A stretch of 11,444 nucleotides of DNA from Gammaproteobacteria bacterium (GTDB lineage Bacteria > Pseudomonadota > Gammaproteobacteria > Chromatiales > Chromatiaceae): NCBI GenBank assembly GCA_013041975.1, contig JABDQZ010000383.1, positions 1-11,444 of the forward strand, in the 5' to 3' direction. The position numbers were made by a program, and so were the translations under genes. Below are positions 6,791 through 11,444 of this stretch, in pieces. Under the pieces are notes generated by a model. That model did not search any database and was not told where the DNA came from. It was given only the letters and a program-made list of their open reading frames with translations. Position 1 is the stretch's first letter. Every line of letters begins with the position of its first letter.

Positions 6791-7690
6791 ATGCGCATAG
6801 GCATTGATCTTGGTGGTACCAAAATAGAAGGCATTGCTCTCGAAGACAATGGCCAGATTCCTATTCGTGAACGTGTCCCTACGCCCAGTCATGACTACAA
6901 TGAAATTGTCAACAGCATTGCAGGGCTGGTGCAGTCTATCGAACAGCAGTACGGCGATACCGGCACAGTGGGCATCGGTATACCTGGTTCGGCTTCAGTC
7001 AAAACAGGATTGATTCGTAATGCCAATACCGTATGCCTGATCGGCAATGATCTGCAGGGCGATCTTGAAACACTCCTCAAACGTCCGATACGCATGGCAA
7101 ACGATGCAGACTGTTTCGCATTATCTGAAGCTTCGGATGGTGCAGGCACAAACAGTAACTCGGTATTTGGCGTTATCATCGGCACCGGCTGTGGAAGCGG
7201 GATTGTCATCAACAAGCAATTGGTAGAGGGTGCCAACCGCATAGCCGGAGAATGGGGCCATAATCCTCTGCCCTGGCCTCGTGATACTGAACGACCTGGT
7301 GCTGCATGCTACTGCGGTCAACTCGGCTGTCTTGAAACCTGGTTATCAGGCACTGGCTTCGCTCGTACCTATCATGAAACGGGCGGTTCAAAAATCAGCG
7401 CAAAAGAAGTCATGCAAAGAGTTTCACAAGGTGAACAACTGGCAATCGACATGTTGGATCAGTATATCGATCGCATGGCTCGCAGCCTGGCAGTTATCAT
7501 TAACATTATTGACCCTGCAACCATTGTGCTTGGCGGGGGAATGTCTCACGTTTCACAGCTATATACAGAAGTGCCAAAGCATTGGGACAAATATATTTTT
7601 TCACCGGAACCGGCTGCAACTGAACTAAAACCACCTGTTCACGGTGATTCAGGTGGCGTAAGAGGAGCTGCCTGGTTGTGGCCACTATAA
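6791..7690 (+). CDS. mak: ROK-family fructokinase (Mak-like)
   Basis: Cytoplasmic ATP-dependent sugar kinase of the ROK family, 299 residues. It resembles E. coli Mak (manno(fructo)kinase) along its whole length: the N-terminal phosphate loop DLGGTKIE (6-13), GIGIPGS (61-67), AND with predicted catalytic base D105, GTGCGSG (131-137), the EWGHNPLPW segment (154-162), and the C-terminal GVRGAAWLWP. The ROK zinc site is intact: H157 with C173, C175 and C180 in CYCGQLGC. The expected reaction is fructose to fructose 6-phosphate, possibly also mannose; other hexoses cannot be excluded. The start follows the GTPase stop by 6 bp and has no Shine-Dalgarno, which suggests translational coupling. No sugar transporter or glycosidase is next to it, so the physiological substrate is not evident from context. 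Confidence 0.92.
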   Translation: MRIGIDLGGTKIEGIALEDNGQIPIRERVPTPSHDYNEIVNSIAGLVQSIEQQYGDTGTVGIGIPGSASVKTGLIRNANTVCLIGNDLQGDLETLLKRPIRMANDADCFALSEASDGAGTNSNSVFGVIIGTGCGSGIVINKQLVEGANRIAGEWGHNPLPWPRDTERPGAACYCGQLGCLETWLSGTGFARTYHETGGSKISAKEVMQRVSQGEQLAIDMLDQYIDRMARSLAVIINIIDPATIVLGGGMSHVSQLYTEVPKHWDKYIFSPEPAATELKPPVHGDSGGVRGAAWLWPL

Positions 7691-7714
7691 TTCTTCCGAA
7701 CTTGACTTTAAGCA

Positions 7715-7744
7715 CTGACAAAACCAAACTGTTGCCCGTTTAAT
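7715..7744 (+). promoter_or_regulatory. possible nadA promoter
   Basis: CTGACA (7715-7720) and TTTAAT (7739-7744) each match the sigma70 hexamers at five of six positions, with an 18-bp spacer. The start point would be near 7751, only about 10 nt before the nadA ATG. That short leader would fit the lack of a Shine-Dalgarno but is unusual. nadA may instead be read through from the GTPase-mak transcript, since no terminator is visible in the 70-bp gap. Confidence 0.3.
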
Positions 7745-7760
7745 TACTGTAACTGCCGTC

Positions 7761-8816
7761 ATGTCTTCATCACTTATTCTGCCTGAAATCAAAGTACCAG
7801 CCCATCCGGTCTGGCCTCAAAAATCTGCCGCCGAAAAGCAGGCACAAAAACAGCGTATCAAGGATCTGCTTCAACAGCAGAATGCCGTACTGGTTGCGCA
7901 TTACTATGTCGATGGCGACTTACAGGCACTGGCTGAAGAAACCGGAGGGTGCGTTGCTGATTCACTGGAAATGGCACGCTATGGCACGACGACTGATGCC
8001 AGCACACTCATTGTTTGCGGTGTACGTTTCATGGGTGAGACCGCAAAAATTCTCAATCCGGAAAAAACCGTTTTAATGCCCGACCTGGCTGCAACCTGTT
8101 CACTGGATGAAGGTTGCCCTGCCGATCAGTTTTCCGATTTCTGTGACCTGCACCCTGATCACACGGTGGTCGTCTACGCCAATACCTCGGCCGCGGTAAA
8201 AGCCCGAGCCGACTGGATGGTCACCTCGGGAATCGCTTTACCGATCGTTAAGCATCTTGCATCTGAAGGTAAAAAAATCCTCTGGGCACCGGATAAACAC
8301 CTGGGACATTATGTGCAGAAAATCACAGGGACAGAAATGACCTTCTGGCCCGGTTCCTGTGTAGTACATGAAGAATTCAAATCAGTAGCGCTTGAAAGAT
8401 TACGCAAACTACACCCGGATGCCGCCGTACTGGTTCACCCTGAATCACCGGATGAGATTGTTGAACAGGCTGATGTCATTGGCTCTACAACAGCATTGAT
8501 CAAGGCTGTCGCTGAAATGCCGCAGGAAGAATTCATCGTCGCTACCGATGACGGTATCTTCTGGAAAATGCAGCAAGTCGCACCTCAGAAAAAACTGATT
8601 TCTGCACCGACAGCAGGAGAAGGTGCAACCTGTGAGTCCTGTGCACACTGCCCGTGGATGGCCATGAATGCACTCGACAACCTTGAGGCATTGCTGAACA
8701 CGCACAGCAATGAAATCCGCATTGATGAGAACATTCGCGCCGATGCCTTAAAGCCGATACAGCGTATGCTTGATTTTGCCGCCGATCACAATATCAGTGG
8801 CAAATACCAGAAATAA
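7761..8816 (+). CDS. nadA: quinolinate synthase NadA
   Basis: Cytoplasmic [4Fe-4S] enzyme of de novo NAD synthesis. It condenses iminoaspartate with dihydroxyacetone phosphate to quinolinate. The 351-residue product is close to E. coli NadA (347). The three cluster ligands fall at the same numbers as in E. coli: C113 (DLAATCS), C200 (WPGSC) and C297. C297 ends a CESCAHC motif (C291, C294, C297) typical of the E. coli-type enzyme, whose outer pair can be redox-active. Other family signatures are AHYYVDGD (46-53), VRFMGETAKI (88-97), PDKHLG (177-182), HPESP (226-230) and GSTTALI (241-247). The partner aspartate oxidase (nadB) is not in the window. The start has no Shine-Dalgarno. It follows mak by 70 bp and converges with the chemoreceptor gene, with 5 bp between the stop codons. 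Confidence 0.98.
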   Translation: MSSSLILPEIKVPAHPVWPQKSAAEKQAQKQRIKDLLQQQNAVLVAHYYVDGDLQALAEETGGCVADSLEMARYGTTTDASTLIVCGVRFMGETAKILNPEKTVLMPDLAATCSLDEGCPADQFSDFCDLHPDHTVVVYANTSAAVKARADWMVTSGIALPIVKHLASEGKKILWAPDKHLGHYVQKITGTEMTFWPGSCVVHEEFKSVALERLRKLHPDAAVLVHPESPDEIVEQADVIGSTTALIKAVAEMPQEEFIVATDDGIFWKMQQVAPQKKLISAPTAGEGATCESCAHCPWMAMNALDNLEALLNTHSNEIRIDENIRADALKPIQRMLDFAADHNISGKYQK

Positions 8817-8821
8817 TCCCC

Positions 8822-10735
8822 CTAGTATTTAAATTGAGAAATCAGGTTTCTCAAACTACCTGCAAGCTGATCAAGATCATGACTGGCTTGGGCCAGATTT
8901 TCCGCTGCCGAGGCATTCTGTTCTGCGACCTGGCTGATATTGACAACGTTGTGATTGATTTCTTCAGATACACTGCGTTGTTCCTCGGCTGCCGAAGCAA
9001 TCTGGAAATTCATACTGGATATCGTTGCAACTGAATCGGCGATTGCATGTAGCGCATTCCCTGCATCAGACGCGTTGGAAACACTAACTGTGGTCTTTTC
9101 CTGCCCCTGCGTAATAGCCTGTACAGCCGCCCTGGCCTGAGATTGAAGGCTATCGATCATTTCCTGAATTTCTGTCGTGGATTCCTGGGTCTTGCTGGCA
9201 AGCGTTCTAACTTCGTCAGCAACTACAGCAAACCCTCTTCCCTGCTCTCCGGCGCGAGCGGCTTCAATTGCGGCATTCAATGCCAGCAGGTTGGTCTGCT
9301 CAGCAATACCACGAATCACATCCAGCACTGATCCGATGGCTTCTGTATCTTTCTCCAACTCATGGATGACATTTGCACCTGTTTCTATCTCGGAGGCCAG
9401 TGCATTAATCGAACCTAAAGTATTCTCAACGACCGACTGACCTTCACGGGCATTATTATCTGCCTGCTGTGCAGAATCAGCTGCCTGACTGGCATTGGCC
9501 GCGACCTCCTGAACGGTTGCCGTCATCTCGGTGATAGCGGTTGCAACCTGTTCGGTCTGCTCTTTTTGCTGCAATGAGCCATCGCGTGTTTGATCTACTA
9601 TACCTGAAACATTGCCCACTGTAGTCGACATACGTTCGATTTCAGAACCCACCTCGGAAACCAGCTGTTGAATCTTTTTAACAAACTGGTTGAACGCATT
9701 AACCAGGTCGCCAATTTCATTGTTTCCCTGGCTTTCTATTGTTCTGGTTAAATCCCCTTCACCCTGGGCAATTTCATTCATTGCATCAACAACACTGGCA
9801 AGTGGACGAGTAATAGCCTGAGCAACAAGCCATGCAATAACGCCACCTACAATCAAGGCAATCAAACCAATAAACAGTACTTTTAATTTGGCAGCAGCGA
9901 TCTGGTCAACGTAGTAGCTTCGATCCAGCGCCAATACCATGGTGCCTATCGCTTTACCTGAAAAATCCAGTATGTTGTCTGCATAGATGGCAACAGGCAC
10001 TCCATTTAGCTCGCCATGAGTTGTCTGGGTCGTTTTCAGCCCCGCATTGAGAAATTCGTTTTCAACAACCTGCTCCTTGAAAGAACCGGCAAAGTATTTC
10101 ATCTGGCCTTCACGTTTTACATACAGTGCTGCATCAACCTTGAACGTTTCCTTGAACTGATTGAAAAAGCGATCATTCAGCGCCAGGCCGAATTCAACCG
10201 AACCTATGGCCTTTTCATCCGGAGAACTGACCGGGTAAACACCTCTCACACCAAGACCTGCAACGCCTTTTTCAATGCCCTGAATAGGTTTTCTTTGCTT
10301 GTTGGTTTCTACCACCGTTTTTCGAAATGAAGACAAGTCATCACCAAATTTCTGGGGCTTGTGAACACGCAGGTACGAGTGTGCATTAGGTTGGTGAAAC
10401 TGGAACTGCTTGAAAAGATAATCTGACTTGAGCTTTTTAAATGCTGGAACAAACATATCAGCCAGAACCTGACGCTTGTTTTCAGCGAATGCCTGACGTG
10501 CCTGGGGAATATTGGCCACTAAAGCGGCAAGCGTCTCGGCCATTCTGGCCTGGGCTTTCAATTCTCCTTTTGCGCTGTCAAACAAGCGCGAAAGTTCTTT
10601 TCGCTCAGCCTCACGAATCATGTCCTGCATGTGATCAAACACAATAACGCTACCCAGTAAAACTGTAATAAGGATAGCAACAGCAAAACCCAGCCCGATG
10701 CGCCAGGCCAATTTCAGATTTTTTAATTTATTCAT
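8822..10735 (-). CDS. methyl-accepting chemotaxis protein with double-Cache sensor
   Basis: Transmembrane chemoreceptor, 637 residues. Order: short basic cytoplasmic start; TM1 at about 14-34; a periplasmic ligand domain at about 40-280; TM2 at about 284-305; HAMP at about 307-358; and a long coiled-coil signalling domain to the end. The sensor contains phrases such as FHQPNAHSYLRVHKP and AGLGVRGVYPV, which I associate with the dCache_3 type. The ligand is unknown. The highly conserved tip that binds CheA and CheW is present (EQTNLLALNAAIEAARAGE, 479-497). There is no C-terminal NWETF-like pentapeptide for tethering CheR/CheB. The start at 10735 has no clear Shine-Dalgarno, and no FliA (sigma28) promoter is recognisable upstream. 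The gene stands alone without che neighbours, as is usual for accessory receptors. Confidence 0.96.
   Translation of the reverse strand: MNKLKNLKLAWRIGLGFAVAILITVLLGSVIVFDHMQDMIREAERKELSRLFDSAKGELKAQARMAETLAALVANIPQARQAFAENKRQVLADMFVPAFKKLKSDYLFKQFQFHQPNAHSYLRVHKPQKFGDDLSSFRKTVVETNKQRKPIQGIEKGVAGLGVRGVYPVSSPDEKAIGSVEFGLALNDRFFNQFKETFKVDAALYVKREGQMKYFAGSFKEQVVENEFLNAGLKTTQTTHGELNGVPVAIYADNILDFSGKAIGTMVLALDRSYYVDQIAAAKLKVLFIGLIALIVGGVIAWLVAQAITRPLASVVDAMNEIAQGEGDLTRTIESQGNNEIGDLVNAFNQFVKKIQQLVSEVGSEIERMSTTVGNVSGIVDQTRDGSLQQKEQTEQVATAITEMTATVQEVAANASQAADSAQQADNNAREGQSVVENTLGSINALASEIETGANVIHELEKDTEAIGSVLDVIRGIAEQTNLLALNAAIEAARAGEQGRGFAVVADEVRTLASKTQESTTEIQEMIDSLQSQARAAVQAITQGQEKTTVSVSNASDAGNALHAIADSVATISSMNFQIASAAEEQRSVSEEINHNVVNISQVAEQNASAAENLAQASHDLDQLAGSLRNLISQFKY
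8834..8854. terminator. possible terminator hairpin between nadA and the chemoreceptor gene
   Basis: TTGAGAAA (8834-8841) and TTTCTCAA (8847-8854) make a perfect 8-bp stem with a 5-nt loop. It begins 18 nt after the nadA stop and lies inside the last codons of the convergent chemoreceptor gene. Neither side has a full T-run; the minus strand continues TTTAAATAC. It is AU-rich for a terminator and is partly constrained by coding sequence, so the call is tentative. Confidence 0.4.
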
Positions 10736-10901
10736 TTTTATAATTTCTAGTGATTTAACAGATGAAAAAAACCAACAGTCATTGATGTAGTATAGTTAAA
10801 AAATGAATTCGTACTGGCAAGCCACAATTTTTTTCTCACAGAAATTAAGTGGAAATCGGGTACTAAAAAACCTGGTTATACAATTTAACCTATAACAAAA
10901 A
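10736..10901. promoter_or_regulatory. divergent promoter region, chemoreceptor / SirB2
   Basis: This is a 166-bp AT-rich spacer between two divergently read genes. On the minus strand TATACT (10789-10794) is a good -10 candidate for the chemoreceptor. The nearest -35-like sequence, TTGCCA (10815-10820), is 20 bp away, which is long. Towards the SirB2 gene, TATACA or TACAAT (about 10877-10884) could be a -10, within an inverted repeat GGTTA-N7-TAACC (10874-10890). No -35 is convincing there. Confidence 0.35.
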
Positions 10902-11294
10902 ATGAACAGTTATTTATTAATCAAGAATGTACATATTCTGACTGTTACATTAAGCCTGACCGGGTTCCTGCTCAGGGCATGGTGGCGATTTAACGACCCA
11001 CAAAAGCTGGCACTAAAAAGCGTACGTATAGTGCCACATATCATTGATACAGTTTTACTGCTCAGCGCCATTACATTAATGGTCATAGTTAACCAGTACC
11101 CTGCGACACAAAACTGGCTGGGCGGCAAAATACTTTTCCTGCTGCTTTATATTGTTGCTGGTGCTGTGACATTGAAAACCCGCTTCAGTAACAGAACTTC
11201 ACTTATCGCACTGTTGGTTGCTCTGACCTCTTTTGCCATGATTCTGTTTCTGGCAAAGCACCATAACTGGTCATTTCTGGTGCTCCCGACATAA
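10902..11294 (+). CDS. SirB2-family integral membrane protein
   Basis: A 130-residue hydrophobic protein with four predicted membrane helices at about 9-27, 47-64, 76-92 and 99-117. It matches the SirB family (Pfam SirB) in length and in conserved points: H11 in helix 1, R25 and W27-W28 at its end, RIVPHIIDTVLLLSA (42-56), NQYP (64-67), W72 and K76. The family is named after a Salmonella locus linked to invasion-gene expression, but its biochemical role is not established. Conserved histidines and charged residues in a small membrane protein could suggest cofactor or proton handling, which is inference. No Shine-Dalgarno is seen before ATG 10902. The next in-frame ATG (codon 60) would lose half the protein, so 10902 is the best start. 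It appears monocistronic within the window. Confidence 0.85.
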   Translation: MNSYLLIKNVHILTVTLSLTGFLLRAWWRFNDPQKLALKSVRIVPHIIDTVLLLSAITLMVIVNQYPATQNWLGGKILFLLLYIVAGAVTLKTRFSNRTSLIALLVALTSFAMILFLAKHHNWSFLVLPT

Positions 11295-11444
11295 TGCAGA
11301 GCATGACTTGAGGAGCGAACCTTATCCACAGAAAAATCTAAGGATAAAATGACTTTTATTCCTATATTTTTGTTATATCGCAATAAATATCGATAATTAA
11401 CACCATATATTGTGGTTTACTACCGGCTTAAGACACTATTAACA
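11295..11444. other. AT-rich noncoding tail downstream of the SirB2 gene
   Basis: The 150 bp to the window edge contain no credible gene. They hold a perfect DnaA box, an overlapping inverted repeat TTATCC-N14-GGATAA (11322-11347), and another inverted pair TATCG-N10-CGATA (11376-11395). None is followed by a strong T-run. The region may be the SirB2 3' end plus the control region of a gene beyond the edge. Confidence 0.4.
11322..11330 (+). promoter_or_regulatory. perfect DnaA-box sequence
   Basis: TTATCCACA on the plus strand, 28 bp after the SirB2 stop codon. Its first six bases also form the left arm of an inverted repeat with GGATAA at 11342-11347. This is the second perfect box in the window, and both lie in noncoding DNA. 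Confidence 0.4.

Noticed and set aside
7691..7760. TTACTGTAA (7744-7752) as a NAD-repressor operator before nadA
   Set aside because: The arms are only 4 bp and it does not match an NrtR or NadR site that I can recall. It is too weak to call.
10736..10901. A FliA (sigma28) or sigma54 promoter for the chemoreceptor
   Set aside because: No TAAA-N15-GCCGATAA-like pair was found. The GTGGCTTGCC stretch on the minus strand lacks the GC at the spacing that sigma54 needs.
11147..11383. A 78-codon minus-strand open frame in the SirB2 tail
   Set aside because: It is mostly antisense to SirB2, has no ribosome site and no recognisable motif.

Overview
The window looks like a stretch of a gammaproteobacterial chromosome of moderate GC content. 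NadA has the E. coli-type cysteine arrangement (C113, C200, C291/C294/C297), the sugar kinase closely resembles enterobacterial Mak, and a SirB2-family membrane protein and a Cache-type chemoreceptor are present. No genus can be named from the sequence alone. Codon use looks even throughout. I see no tRNA, rRNA, insertion sequence, phage gene or CRISPR array.

Layout. (1) Positions 1-4830, minus strand: a two-gene efflux operon. A periplasmic adaptor is followed after 70 bp by a large RND inner-membrane permease, whose C-terminus runs off the left edge after 1197 open codons. (2) Positions 4831-5266: a 436-bp divergent intergenic region, rich in AT. It holds a good sigma70-type promoter for the pump with an inverted repeat over its -35, a perfect DnaA box, a threefold AAGGAAA repeat, a 7-bp inverted repeat, and a promoter with a strong Shine-Dalgarno for the next gene. 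(3) Positions 5267-8816, plus strand: a membrane-anchored EHD/dynamin-like GTPase, then after 6 bp a Mak-type ROK fructokinase, then after 70 bp quinolinate synthase NadA. (4) Positions 8822-10735, minus strand: a methyl-accepting chemotaxis protein converging on nadA, with only 5 bp between the stop codons. (5) Positions 10736-10901: a divergent spacer. (6) Positions 10902-11294, plus strand: a SirB2-family four-helix membrane protein. (7) Positions 11295-11444: an AT-rich noncoding tail with a second perfect DnaA box.

How the genes work together. The adaptor and permease should form an export pump with a TolC-type outer-membrane channel that is not encoded here. The GTPase and ROK kinase are almost certainly co-transcribed. 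NadA makes quinolinate for NAD synthesis, and any link to the upstream pair is positional only. The chemoreceptor and SirB2 genes appear to be independent units.

Most of the window is ordinary housekeeping or accessory content. Points worth a second look are the EHD-like GTPase coupled to a sugar kinase, three departures from the textbook pump (a Ca2+-loop-like insert and an extra C-terminal hydrophobic helix in the permease, and an interrupted hairpin in the adaptor), the repeats in the 4831-5266 spacer, and the scarcity of recognisable Shine-Dalgarno sequences.
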